From contig NZ_PHRF01000127.1 of the NCBI RefSeq assembly GCF_004151105.1, positions 1-50,885 on the forward strand: 50,885 nt of DNA. Reading direction: 5' to 3'. Source of the DNA: Streptomyces sp. L-9-10. Lineage in GTDB: Bacteria > Actinomycetota > Actinomycetes > Streptomycetales > Streptomycetaceae. Below are positions 16,718 to 23,725 of the stretch, in pieces. The notes under the pieces were generated by a model. That model was not told the origin of the DNA. It was given only the letters and a program-made list of their open reading frames with translations, and did not search any database. Each line of letters opens with the position of its first letter. The stretch's first letter is position 1. A program made the translations under genes and the position numbers.

Positions 16718-17227
16718 TCATCCCACCAGCGCGCCCTCCAGGCCGAGAAGCCGCTCCTTGCGGTCCACTCCGCCCGCGTACCCCCGCAGCGCCCCGTCCG
16801 CGCCGATCACCCGATGGCACGGCCGCACGACAAGCAGCGGATTCCGTCCGATCGCGGTCCCCACGGCCCGCACCCCGGCCCCGGCCGCGCCGACCTGACC
16901 GGCGATCTGCCCGTACGTCATGGTCGCGCCGTACGGAATGGCGTCCACCGCCTGCCAGACCCGCCGCTGGAAGTCCGTACCGCTGTCCGCGTACTCGATC
17001 CGGAACCGCGTCAGCGTGCCCTCGAAGTACGACCTGAGCTGCCCGGTGATCTCCTCGAACGCCTCGGGCGCCCGGACCCATCCGTCCTGGACGACGGCCG
17101 CGCCCTTCTGCCCCGGCAGGGAGAGCGAGGCGAGCGCGACGCCGCCCTTCGCGGTGGCGGACTCCTCGCCGACGAGCAGCAGTTCGCCCAGGGGGCTGTC
17201 CATCGTCGTGTACATGGTCCCGGTCAT
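16718..17227 (-). CDS. ogt: Methylated-DNA-[protein]-cysteine S-methyltransferase
   Basis: A 169-residue suicide methyltransferase. The active-site Cys137 lies in RNPLLVVRPCHRVIGADGALRGYAGG, and the DNA-binding helix region FQRRVWQAVDAIPYGATMTYGQIA precedes it. It has no Ada N-terminal metal-binding or AraC domain, so it is the Ogt/MGMT type. ATG 17227 is chosen because GGAGAGGAA lies about 10 bases upstream; a further in-frame ATG at 17257 would place this inside the gene. It precedes the AlkB-like gene, giving a two-gene alkylation repair unit. Confidence 0.93.
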   Translation of the reverse strand: MTGTMYTTMDSPLGELLLVGEESATAKGGVALASLSLPGQKGAAVVQDGWVRAPEAFEEITGQLRSYFEGTLTRFRIEYADSGTDFQRRVWQAVDAIPYGATMTYGQIAGQVGAAGAGVRAVGTAIGRNPLLVVRPCHRVIGADGALRGYAGGVDRKERLLGLEGALVG

Positions 17228-17432
17228 CACTCGTTCCTCTCCTCGCAGAGCGTTCAACCGCCCACGCGTCGCGTTCGGCGGTCGCGTTCAGCCGCTACGA
17301 GTAACGAGTCTCCGCCCCCCTGACCACCGGCGCTGGCGGAATTCGGACAGCACGCCCGGCCGGTGGCGTCCGGGGCGGGAACGGAGCGCCCGCCCCGCGC
17401 CCGTGCCTCCTACGTCACCGGTCGGTCCCACG

Positions 17433-17921
17433 TCACCGGTAGTTCACGAACTGCAGCGCGAAGTCGAAGTCCTGTCCCTTGAGCAGGGAGATCACGGTCT
17501 GCAGGTCATCGCGGCTCTTCGAGCTGACCCGCAGTTCGTCGCCCTGCACCTGCGCCTTGACGCCCTTGGGGCCCTCGTCGCGGATGATCTTCGCGACCTT
17601 CTTGGCGTTGTCCTGGGAGATGCCTTCCTCGATCGACGCGAAGATCTTGTACTCCTTGCCGGACAGCTGGGGCTCGCCCGCGTCCAGCGCCTTGAGCGAG
17701 ATCCCGCGCTTGATCAGCTTGGACTGGAAGACGTCGAGGATCGCGCTGACCCGCTCCTCCGAGTTCGCCTGCATGAGGATCTTCTCGCCGGACCAGCCGA
17801 TCGAGGCGCCGACGTTCTTGAAGTCGTAACGCTGCGAGATCTCCTTGGCGGCCTGGTTGAGGGCGTTGTCGATCTCCTGCCGCTCGACCTTCGAGACGAT
17901 GTCGAAACTGGAGTCGGCCAT
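17433..17921 (-). CDS. yajQ: YajQ family cyclic-di-GMP/nucleotide-binding protein
   Basis: A 162-residue protein matching YajQ from end to end: ADSSFDIVSKVERQEIDNALNQAAKEI at the start, SQRYDFKN, and the C-terminal GDELRVSSKSRDDLQTVISLLKGQDFDFALQFVNYR. The family has a tandem ferredoxin-like fold and members bind cyclic di-GMP or nucleic acid. The ATG at 17921 has GGAG 8 bases upstream. It is followed on the minus strand by about 200 bases without a gene before ogt; I see nothing definite there. Confidence 0.95.
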   Translation of the reverse strand: MADSSFDIVSKVERQEIDNALNQAAKEISQRYDFKNVGASIGWSGEKILMQANSEERVSAILDVFQSKLIKRGISLKALDAGEPQLSGKEYKIFASIEEGISQDNAKKVAKIIRDEGPKGVKAQVQGDELRVSSKSRDDLQTVISLLKGQDFDFALQFVNYR

Positions 17922-18141
17922 GTCCTGTGGCTCCTTGTGATCGGTGCTGTTCGGGTGCTCATCGCATGCTCGCTGCAACGACCGGACACCGCCGGTCGCT
18001 GGCGTAAAGCCTAGTCACCCACACCCGACTCGAGTGCTGATCAATCCGGTGGCGGAGCACCCCCGCGCATCGGGTATCGTTTACGTCGTTGCCACGGAGC
18101 ACCGCCCACAGCGGCCTCTCCATCAGGCGACAACATCCCAT

Positions 18142-18223
18142 GGCGGTGTGCCCGAGTGGCCAATGGGAGCGGACTGTAAATCCGTCGGCTTAGCCTACCC
18201 AGGTTCGAATCCTGGCGCCGCCA
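18142..18223 (+). tRNA. tRNA-Tyr (GTA)
   Basis: A cloverleaf of 82 bases with a long variable arm (class II). The acceptor arm GGCGGTG pairs with CGCCGCC (one G-T), the anticodon loop is CTGTAAA, and the T arm is CCAGG-TTCGAAT-CCTGG. CCA is not encoded. It is followed directly by a strong terminator hairpin. In S. coelicolor the plasmid SLP1 is known to integrate in a tRNA-Tyr gene; here the gene is intact and no integrase is beside it. Confidence 0.96.
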
Positions 18224-18230
18224 CGCGATA

Positions 18231-18280
18231 AAAACGGCCCCTGGTTTGCGGAAACGCGCACCAGGGGCCGTTTTCTCGTG
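18231..18280 (+). terminator. Intrinsic terminator of tRNA-Tyr
   Basis: AAAACGGCCCCTGGT (18231-18245) pairs perfectly with ACCAGGGGCCGTTTT (18260-18274) around a 14-base loop; TTTTCTCG follows the stem. Spacing and T-tract fit termination of the tRNA transcript. Confidence 0.9.
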
Positions 18281-18302
18281 GGGTCGGCGTGACGCGTGCG
18301 AA

Positions 18303-18338
18303 TGGCCCTTGCCCCACGTCTCCGTTTGGCAAGGGCCA
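18303..18338. terminator. Second hairpin between tRNA-Tyr and the minus-strand gene
   Basis: TGGCCCTTGCC (18303-18313) and GGCAAGGGCCA (18328-18338) are perfect 11-bp arms around a 14-base loop. It sits 45 bases beyond the stop of the minus-strand GyrI-like gene, so it could end that transcript or act in both directions. Confidence 0.65.
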
Positions 18339-18382
18339 CTCTCATGTCCGGCCGCCGGGCCGTACCGCTCGTCCAGGCCGCG

Positions 18383-18946
18383 CTACTCGCCCGGGGCCGC
18401 GTCGGCGAGCCGGAACGCCAGCTCCGTCTCCCAGTTGGCCGGGTCCGGTTCCACCCGCGGGTCGGTCTTGTACGACTCCAGCCGGCAGCCCCAGTGCTCC
18501 ACCCCGTCGACGACGGTCATGTCCCACTCCAGCCCCTCGTGCTCCGCCCACTCCCGCAGCGCTCGGGTCACCGCCAACAGCCCGTCGAAATGGCCGAGGT
18601 GAGTGATCGTCGCGTAGTGGCCGGCGGGCAGCGTCCCGACGCGGATCTCGCCCTCCGGCTCCGGGGTCGACACCAGCGGGACGCCGGCCTCCACCTCCGA
18701 CTCGCCGTCCATGTCGATGGTGCGGTAGCGGAAGAACGGCGCTCCGGCCATCTCGAGGCCCTGGCCGAGCACCCAGCCGATGAGCTCGGGCAGCCGGTCG
18801 GCGAGCGTCGGGAACTCGTCCATCCGCACGGATTCTCCGATGGCGACATACGGCTGCTCGCCCCGTCGGACGATCTTCGGCAGGCTCACGGGCTTGCTCC
18901 GGTCCATGTCCTCAACCACGCTCTCCACGCTCAGGTCCTCGTTCAT
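18383..18946 (-). CDS. GyrI-like (effector-binding domain) protein
   Basis: A 187-residue protein. Residues about 20-185 resemble a stand-alone GyrI-like/AraC effector-binding domain: PKIVRRGEQPYVAIGESVRMDEF at the start, then a pattern of paired strands, and VGTLPAGHYATITHLGHFDGLLAVTRALREWAEHEGLEWD, with WGCRLESYKTDP near the end. Such domains bind small molecules or act as DNA gyrase modulators; no DNA-binding domain is present. The ATG at 18946 has a weak ribosome binding site; a Met at residue 14 preceded by GAGGAC is an alternative. It is last in a same-strand run with the next two genes. Confidence 0.75.
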   Translation of the reverse strand: MNEDLSVESVVEDMDRSKPVSLPKIVRRGEQPYVAIGESVRMDEFPTLADRLPELIGWVLGQGLEMAGAPFFRYRTIDMDGESEVEAGVPLVSTPEPEGEIRVGTLPAGHYATITHLGHFDGLLAVTRALREWAEHEGLEWDMTVVDGVEHWGCRLESYKTDPRVEPDPANWETELAFRLADAAPGE

Positions 18947-18976
18947 GGGAGCAAGGACCGCCCCGGGCCACGGAAC

Positions 18977-19633
18977 TCATCGCCCGCCCGCCGCCCGCAC
19001 CGCCTCGGCCACCGGCACCGTCCCGCCGATCAGGTCCAGCGTCCGCCCCGCGGTCCCCGGGGTCCCCAGCAACTCGGCCAGTACCGCCGCCACATCGTCG
19101 CGCGGCACCGGCCCACGCTCCGTGGACTCCGCGAGCCGCACGAGGCCCGTCCCGGGGTCGTTCGTCAGCATCCCCGGCCGCAGGATCGTCCAGTCGAGCC
19201 CGGACTTGGACCGTACGTACGCGTCCGCCGCGCCCTTGGCCCGCAGATACGCGTCGAAGACCTCGTCGCCCCGGTGATCCGGGTTCGCGCCCATGGACGA
19301 GACGACGAGGTGACGGCGTACGCCCGCGCGCTCGGCGGCGTCCGCGAAGAGGACCGCCGCGCCCCGGTCCACCGTCTCCTTGCGGGCCGCTCCGCTCCCG
19401 CTGCCCGCGCCCGCGGCGAACACGGCCGCGTCCGCGTCCTTCAGTACCGCGGCCACCTCCTCGACCGAGGCCGACTCCAGGTCCAGGACGACCGGTTCGG
19501 CGCCGGCGTCGCGCAGATCCTCCGCCTGCGCCGGGTCGCGGATGATGCCCGCGGCCTCGTGTCCGCGCGCGGCGAGCAGTCGCTCCAGCCGCAGCGCGAT
19601 CTGACCATGTCCTCCGGCAATCACGATTCGCAT
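18977..19633 (-). CDS. NAD(P)-binding short-chain (atypical SDR / NmrA-like) protein
   Basis: A 218-residue Rossmann-fold protein. It starts MRIVIAGGHGQIALRLERLLAARGHEA, a dinucleotide-binding GGHGQIA motif, continues with DLESASVEEVAAVLKDADAAVFAAG, and has LVVSSMGANPD and the helix region YLRAKGAADAYVRSKSGLDWTILRPGMLT typical of atypical SDRs (NAD-dependent epimerase/dehydratase-like). No catalytic Tyr-x3-Lys is clear (YLRAK is the closest), so it may sense redox state rather than catalyse. ATG 19633 begins the glycine motif directly. It lies 30 bases upstream of the GyrI-like gene. Confidence 0.85.
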   Translation of the reverse strand: MRIVIAGGHGQIALRLERLLAARGHEAAGIIRDPAQAEDLRDAGAEPVVLDLESASVEEVAAVLKDADAAVFAAGAGSGSGAARKETVDRGAAVLFADAAERAGVRRHLVVSSMGANPDHRGDEVFDAYLRAKGAADAYVRSKSGLDWTILRPGMLTNDPGTGLVRLAESTERGPVPRDDVAAVLAELLGTPGTAGRTLDLIGGTVPVAEAVRAAGGR

Positions 19634-19683
19634 GCTCACGACCGTACGTCCGGGGGCCGTTCGCCGCTGACCCGCCATCCCGC

Positions 19684-21045
19684 TCAGGGACCGGGGTTGC
19701 CCAGGACGGACCGTCCCTGCCGGGGCAGTTCCAGCGCGACGGCCGCCGCCGAGTCGCAGTACTCCCGTACCGCGCTCGTCCGCGCCACCACCCGCCCGCG
19801 GTGGATGACGATCCTGCTGTACGCGAGGGACAGCGCGCCCTCGATCCGCTCCCCGCGTACCGCCAGCAACTCCGCGGGAAAGCCCGCCTCGACCCGTACC
19901 GCGGGCAGCCCCATCGCCGCCCGCGCGGCCCCGCTCACCGCGTCGTACGCGTCCGCCGCCCGCATCCCGCCCTGTGACGCGAGCAGATAGGCGGCCTCCA
20001 GCGGATCCCCGCGCCCGACCGGATTCGACACGTCCCGCAGCGCCCCGCTGCCCGCCGCGATCCGCACCCCGGCCGCCCGCAGCAGCTGCACGGGGGCGAC
20101 GCCGCGCTCGGCGCCCGGCAGCCCGGAGCCCCATGGGTCCGCGCCGGGCGGTTCCGCGGCACGCCGGTCCGCGCCGCCGCGCCGGTCCGTGTCCACCCGC
20201 TCCACATCCGCGCGCTCCACGCCCCCGCAGCCGCCCTGCGGCAGACAGACCACGGTCACGCCGGCCGCCGCCAGCTGGCCCGCGGCCCGCGCGGCCGTCT
20301 CGGCGGGCAGCCTGGCCAGCCCCGCGCACGGCCCGAGCGTCACCCCGGGCCGCAGGCCGCCCGCCATCGCGGCGAGCCGGGCGAGCCGGGCCGGATCGTC
20401 ACCGTCCGTATGCAGGTCGACCGGGCAGCCGTGCTCGGCCGCGATCCCCAGCACCGCTTCCGCGTACCCGGCCGGATCCGGGTCCAGGTCGGGGCAGCCG
20501 CCCACCACCCCCGCGCCCATCTTCACCGCGTCCCGCAGCATCGCGAGCCCGTCGGCGCCCGCGAGACCCGTCAGCAGGCGCGGTACGGCGACGGCGGTCA
20601 GATCGGCGAGACCGCGCAGCGAACGGCGGGCCTGGAGCACCGCCTCCATGCGGCCCAGCTCCTGCGCGTCCCCGATCCGTACGTGGGAGCGCAGCGCGGT
20701 CGCGCCGTGACCGAGCTGGAGCAGGGCGGCCTCGGTGGCGCGGCGCTGGACGTCCTCGGGCGAGTAGGAGCCCGGTCCGTCGGGGGTGAGCGCGGTGAGG
20801 GCGGTGTCACTGTGGGCGTGCGGCTCGGCCGGAGCGGGGAGCAGCAGATAGCCGGCCAGATCCAGCCGGGTGCCGTGCGCGGCGAGACTGCCCGCCGTGC
20901 CCACGGCCTCGATCCGGCCCGAGCTGAGCCGTACGTCCACGGTGCGGCCGTCGGTGAGACGGGCGCCGCACAGGACGAGCGCGGTGGTGTCGGCCGGGGC
21001 TCCGTCGGACGGCTGCGGCTGCGGCTGCGGCTGGCTGTCGGGCAT
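19684..21045 (-). CDS. Amidohydrolase-superfamily protein with degenerate metal site
   Basis: A 453-residue protein with the overall layout of cytosine deaminase-like amidohydrolases: small beta domain, then HAH (His76, His78), a barrel, and a closing beta segment (MGLPAVRVEAGFPAELLAVRGE). The later metal and catalytic residues appear changed by eye alignment to E. coli CodA: the HCDE motif reads HTDGD (around residue 212), the expected barrel His reads LGPCAGL (about 239), and the HDD motif reads GSGALRD (about 333). A 40-residue Arg/Gly/Asp-rich insertion lies at about 275-315. A QPQPQPQP stretch opens the protein. ATG 21045 has GGAG upstream. The substrate is unknown; it may not be an active deaminase. 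Confidence 0.8.
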   Translation of the reverse strand: MPDSQPQPQPQPSDGAPADTTALVLCGARLTDGRTVDVRLSSGRIEAVGTAGSLAAHGTRLDLAGYLLLPAPAEPHAHSDTALTALTPDGPGSYSPEDVQRRATEAALLQLGHGATALRSHVRIGDAQELGRMEAVLQARRSLRGLADLTAVAVPRLLTGLAGADGLAMLRDAVKMGAGVVGGCPDLDPDPAGYAEAVLGIAAEHGCPVDLHTDGDDPARLARLAAMAGGLRPGVTLGPCAGLARLPAETAARAAGQLAAAGVTVVCLPQGGCGGVERADVERVDTDRRGGADRRAAEPPGADPWGSGLPGAERGVAPVQLLRAAGVRIAAGSGALRDVSNPVGRGDPLEAAYLLASQGGMRAADAYDAVSGAARAAMGLPAVRVEAGFPAELLAVRGERIEGALSLAYSRIVIHRGRVVARTSAVREYCDSAAAVALELPRQGRSVLGNPGP

Positions 21046-21264
21046 CGGGCTCCTGGTGAGGGCTTTCTGGTCGGACTCCGGCGTGCAAGATCACGCAGCG
21101 TGAGTCGAGCCTAGGGGCGCCTCGGCCGGCGTTCGAGGAGGAGCGCAATAGTCGTACCGGCGAGCCCACCAGTGGCGTACGGGACACCGCGGGACGCGTG
21201 GGGTGAGGGGCGGGAAAACGGATTTGGGCGATCGGCAACCGACCGTGTAATGTCTTCATCGCTC

Positions 21265-21337
21265 GCCCCAATAGCTCAGTCGGTAGAGCGTCTCCATGGT
21301 AAGGAGAAGGTCTACGGTTCGATTCCGTATTGGGGCT
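21265..21337 (+). tRNA. tRNA-Thr (GGT)
   Basis: A 73-base cloverleaf. Acceptor GCCCCAA pairs with TTGGGGC, D arm GCTCAGTCGGTAGAGC, anticodon stem TCTCC/GGAGA with loop ATGGTAA (anticodon GGT), T arm TACGG-TTCGATT-CCGTA. CCA is not encoded. It is paired with tRNA-Met 47 bases downstream; a TTCG-capped hairpin (21352-21371) lies between them and may mark processing. Confidence 0.96.
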
Positions 21338-21384
21338 CAGATGTTCGGTGATCCTCGCCTTCGGGCGAGGAGATCCAACATCGA

Positions 21385-21457
21385 AGCGGTGTAGCTCAGT
21401 CGGTAGAGCAAGCGGCTCATAATCGCTGTGTCACCGGTTCAAGTCCGGTCACCGCTA
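21385..21457 (+). tRNA. tRNA-Met (CAT)
   Basis: A 73-base cloverleaf. Acceptor AGCGGTG pairs with CACCGCT, anticodon stem AGCGG/TCGCT with loop CTCATAA (anticodon CAT), T arm ACCGG-TTCAAGT-CCGGT. It has the features of elongator rather than initiator tRNA (a paired first base pair A-T). CCA is not encoded. Confidence 0.95.
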
Positions 21458-21462
21458 CACAA

Positions 21463-21507
21463 AGTAGCCGATTGTGGGGTCGGTCCTTCGATCGGCTACT
21501 CTTTTCT
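21463..21507 (+). terminator. Terminator after the tRNA-Thr/tRNA-Met pair
   Basis: AGTAGCCGAT (21463-21472) and ATCGGCTACT (21491-21500) are perfect 10-bp arms around an 18-base loop, followed by CTTTTC. It separates the tRNA pair from rpmG. Confidence 0.7.
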
Positions 21508-21549
21508 GCGTTCATCCGTTCATCCGTTGTCCGTCCAAGGAGCACTCAC

Positions 21550-21714
21550 GTGGCTGCCACCGACGTCCGCCCGAAGATCACGCTGGCCTGCGTGGAGTGC
21601 AAGGAGCGGAACTACATCACCAAGAAGAACCGGCGTAACAACCCGGACCGTCTTGAGATGAAGAAGCACTGCCCGCGCTGCAACTCGCACACCGCGCACC
21701 GCGAAACGCGCTGA
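21550..21714 (+). CDS. rpmG: Ribosomal protein bL33, zinc-binding form
   Basis: A 54-residue protein with [40 protein letters not shown]: both CxxC pairs of the zinc-binding (C+) form of L33 are present. It belongs to the large ribosomal subunit near the E site. The GTG at 21550 is fixed by the AAGGAG ribosome binding site at 21537-21542 and by the usual AATDVRPK start. A strong terminator follows. Confidence 0.97.
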
Positions 21715-21728
21715 ATCAGGCTCGTATG

Positions 21729-21758
21729 CGAGGCCGTCCCCGGTTGGGGACGGCCTCG
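21729..21758 (+). terminator. rpmG terminator
   Basis: CGAGGCCGTCCCC (21729-21741) pairs perfectly with GGGGACGGCCTCG (21746-21758) across a GGTT loop; TGTCGTTTCCTTG follows. It ends 71 bases before the MaoC gene start. Confidence 0.85.
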
Positions 21759-21828
21759 TGTCGTTTCCTTGTCTACATCAGGGTCTCCAGCAGGCCTGTG
21801 GTCCTTTACATCAGGAGGGAGCGAGTCA

Positions 21829-22281
21829 GTGGCGCTCGATCAGTCCTTCGTGGGGCGGAGCTATCCGCCCACCGCGCCGTACGAAGTCGGCCGGGAGAAG
21901 ATCCGCGAGTTCGCCGAGGCGGTGGGCGACCCCAATCCGGCGTACACCGATCTGGAGGCCGCCAAGGCCCTCGGGTACTGCGATGTGATCGCGCCGCCGA
22001 CCTTCGTGTTCGCGATCACCTTCAAGGCCGCGGGTGAGGTCATCGCCGATCCGCAGCTGGGTCTGGACTACAGCCGTGTGGTGCACGGCGACCAGAAGTT
22101 CGCGTACACCCGTCCCGTACGGGCGGGCGACCGGCTGAGCGTCACGTCGACCATCGAGGCGATCAAGTCCCTCGCCGGGAACGACATCATCGACGTCCGC
22201 GGTGAGGTGCGCGACGAGGCGGGCGAGCACGTCGTGACCGCGTGGACCAAGCTGGTGGCGCGCGCCGCCGAGGGGGCGTGA
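21829..22281 (+). CDS. MaoC-like dehydratase subunit, HadA-type (non-catalytic half)
   Basis: A 150-residue hot-dog-fold protein. It has FAEAVGDPNPAYTDLEAAKALGYCDVIAPPTFVFAI, matching the MaoC N-terminal-domain (FAS1-like) pattern, but at the hydratase-2 position it reads DPNPAYTD and lacks the catalytic His. In mycobacterial HadAB this kind of subunit stabilises a catalytic partner. The GTG at 21829 has AGGAGG 10 bases upstream. It overlaps or directly abuts the partner gene. Confidence 0.88.
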   Translation: MALDQSFVGRSYPPTAPYEVGREKIREFAEAVGDPNPAYTDLEAAKALGYCDVIAPPTFVFAITFKAAGEVIADPQLGLDYSRVVHGDQKFAYTRPVRAGDRLSVTSTIEAIKSLAGNDIIDVRGEVRDEAGEHVVTAWTKLVARAAEGA

Positions 22282-22286
22282 GGCCG

Positions 22287-22715
22287 GTGACCGCGAAGAT
22301 CGGTTACGACGAGGTCGAGATCGGTACGGAGCTGCCGGCCCGTAGCTTCCCCCTCACGCGCGCGACGCTGGTGCGGTACGCGGGCGCCTCCGGGGACTTC
22401 AACCCGATCCACTGGAACGAGAAGTTCGCCAAGGAGGTCGGGCTGCCGGACGTCATCGCGCACGGCATGTTCACCATGGCCGAGGCGATCCAGGTGGTGA
22501 CCGACTGGGTGGGCGACCCGGGAGCCGTCGTCGAGTACGGGGTCCGCTTCACCAAGCCGGTCGTGGTGCCCAATGACGACCGGGGCGCGCTGATCGAGGT
22601 CAGCGCGAAGGTCGCGGCCAAGCTGGAGGACAACCGCGTCCGGGTGGATCTGACGGCGATGAGCGCGGGGCAGAAGGTGCTGGGCATGTCCCGCGCCGTT
22701 GTCCGGCTCGCCTGA
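22287..22715 (+). CDS. MaoC-like dehydratase, HadB-type (catalytic half)
   Basis: A 142-residue hot-dog-fold protein with the complete hydratase-2 motif GASGDFNPIHWNEKFAKEVGLPDVIAHGMFTMA (catalytic Asp and His as in D-x4-H). It is expected to work as a heterodimer with the preceding subunit, dehydrating (3R)-hydroxyacyl thioesters. The GTG at 22287 (VTAKIGYDEVEIG) is chosen because GAGGGGG lies 10 bases upstream; a GTG at 22278 overlapping the previous stop is the alternative. A terminator follows. Confidence 0.92.
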   Translation: MTAKIGYDEVEIGTELPARSFPLTRATLVRYAGASGDFNPIHWNEKFAKEVGLPDVIAHGMFTMAEAIQVVTDWVGDPGAVVEYGVRFTKPVVVPNDDRGALIEVSAKVAAKLEDNRVRVDLTAMSAGQKVLGMSRAVVRLA

Positions 22716-22752
22716 GTGATCAGACCTGTACCCGGCTGAGCGATCACTGTGT

Positions 22753-22782
22753 AAGGGCGCCCGCGATGAGCGGGCGCCCCTT
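22753..22782 (+). terminator. Terminator of the MaoC pair
   Basis: GGGCGCCCG (22755-22763) and CGGGCGCCC (22771-22779) are perfect 9-bp arms around CGATGAG, flanked by AA upstream and CTT downstream. It ends 5 bases before the -35 box of the TetR gene. Confidence 0.8.
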
Positions 22783-22786
22783 GCGC

Positions 22787-22816
22787 TTGACATAGGTAGT
22801 GATTGGTCAATAACTT
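22787..22816 (+). promoter_or_regulatory. Promoter of the TetR gene with overlapping operator core
   Basis: A perfect -35 TTGACA (22787-22792) is followed after 18 bases by TAACTT (22811-22816). The predicted transcript start falls on or next to the ATG at 22824. The core TCAATAACT (22807-22815) overlaps the -10 box and recurs upstream of the adjacent transporter remnant (23436-23444), as expected of an autoregulating TetR repressor. Confidence 0.7.
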
Positions 22817-22823
22817 AATCTCC

Positions 22824-23384
22824 ATGGTCAGGATGAGTGCGGAAGAGCGACGCGAGAGTGTGATCCGCGCGGCGGTCGCGGAGTTCGCCAGGGGCGGCTA
22901 CCACGGCACCTCCACGGAGGCGATCGCCCGCCGGGTCGGGGTCTCGCAGCCGTATCTCTTCCGGCTCTTCCCGAACAAGCAGGCCATGTTCCTCGCCGCC
23001 GCCGAACGCTGTCTTGCGGACACCACGCGCGTCATGACGGAGGCGTCGGAGGGGCTGGAGGGCGAAGCGGCCCTGCATGCCATGGGGAACGCCTACCAGC
23101 GGCTCATCGCCGATGATCCCCAGAAACTGCTGATGCAGATGCAGATGTATGTCGCGGTGGCGACCGCCGAGGCCGCGGGCGACCACGAGTTCGGCGACAC
23201 GGTACGGGCCGGCTGGCAGACGCTCTGGGACACGGTCCATCTGGCGCTCGGGGCGGACGTGGACGAGACCACGACGTTCCTGGCGTACGGGATGCTGATC
23301 AACACCCTCGTCTCGCTGGGCTTCCCGTCCGGTCATCGCATCTGGTCCGGCTTCCACGACGAGGCCCGGCCGTCCGAGGGCTGA
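22824..23384 (+). CDS. TetR/AcrR-family transcriptional regulator
   Basis: A 186-residue regulator. The N-terminal helix-turn-helix is clear: RRESVIRAAVAEFARGGYHGTSTEAIARRVGVSQPYLFRLFPNKQAMFLAAAE (about residues 8-60). The C-terminal ligand domain is helical (DPQKLLMQMQMYVAVATAEAAGD, then a last helix with GMLINTLVSLGFP). No ribosome binding site precedes ATG 22824 and the -10 box ends 7 bases before it, so the message is probably leaderless. It sits directly upstream of a broken MFS transporter gene, its likely former target. Confidence 0.92.
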   Translation: MVRMSAEERRESVIRAAVAEFARGGYHGTSTEAIARRVGVSQPYLFRLFPNKQAMFLAAAERCLADTTRVMTEASEGLEGEAALHAMGNAYQRLIADDPQKLLMQMQMYVAVATAEAAGDHEFGDTVRAGWQTLWDTVHLALGADVDETTTFLAYGMLINTLVSLGFPSGHRIWSGFHDEARPSEG

Positions 23385-23428
23385 ACGCCCGCCGGGGGAG
23401 TGCCGGCGCTTCCGTATGTCCAGGAAAG

Positions 23429-23446
23429 TTAGTCATCAATAACTAA
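23429..23446. promoter_or_regulatory. Probable TetR operator upstream of the transporter remnant
   Basis: TTAGT (23429-23433) and ACTAA (23442-23446) form an inverted repeat around an 8-base centre, and the site shares the 9-base core TCAATAACT with the TetR promoter region. This is an AT-rich island in GC-rich DNA, 30 bases before the ATG at 23476. Confidence 0.6.
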
Positions 23447-23475
23447 TAAGTGTCATGCCCAACAGGGGGAGAACA

Positions 23476-23684
23476 ATGAGTCAGCCACCGACCGGCGGGT
23501 CCAGAGCCATCTGGACCCTCGTCATCACCGGCGTCGCCGGCTTCATGGCGGCCCTGGACGTGCGGGGCTGGTGGCGCTCGGCGCGCTGGCGGCCCTCCTC
23601 ATCCCGGGGCGTGGCGCCCGGCGGGTGCCGGTGGTCACGGAAGTGAAGAAAGAAGCGGACGAGCGCGAGCCCGCGGCCGTCTGA
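23476..23684 (+). pseudogene. MFS (EmrB/QacA-type) transporter remnant with a large internal deletion
   Basis: ATG 23476 (after GGGGGAGAA) opens MSQPPTGGSRAIWTLVITGVAGFMAALD, the start and first helix of a drug:H+ antiporter. At about 23560 the sequence jumps, in a different frame, to AGLVALGALAALLIPGRG followed by a Glu/Lys-rich tail ending at the TGA at 23682-23684, which is a typical last helix and C-terminus of the same family. About 28 N-terminal and 40 C-terminal residues remain of an expected 450-500. The first frame reads through to a stop at 23646. The deletion is an inference from the two fitting ends; the gene is non-functional as read. Confidence 0.8.
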
Positions 23685-23688
23685 TGTC

Positions 23689-23712
23689 GGGCCACTGCGA
23701 TCGCAGTGGCCC
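23689..23712. promoter_or_regulatory. Perfect 24-bp palindrome upstream of murB
   Basis: GGGCCACTGCGA (23689-23700) is followed at once by its exact reverse complement TCGCAGTGGCCC (23701-23712). It lies between the transporter remnant stop and murB. It may be an operator or a terminator of the upstream reading; there is no T-tract. TACCCT (23714-23719) right after it has the position of a -10 box for a leaderless murB transcript. Confidence 0.7.
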
Positions 23713-23725
23713 GTACCCTTGTCCC

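Noticed and set aside
18142..18382. Integrated element at tRNA-Tyr
   Set aside because: No integrase, excisionase or duplicated tRNA end was found; only terminator hairpins follow.
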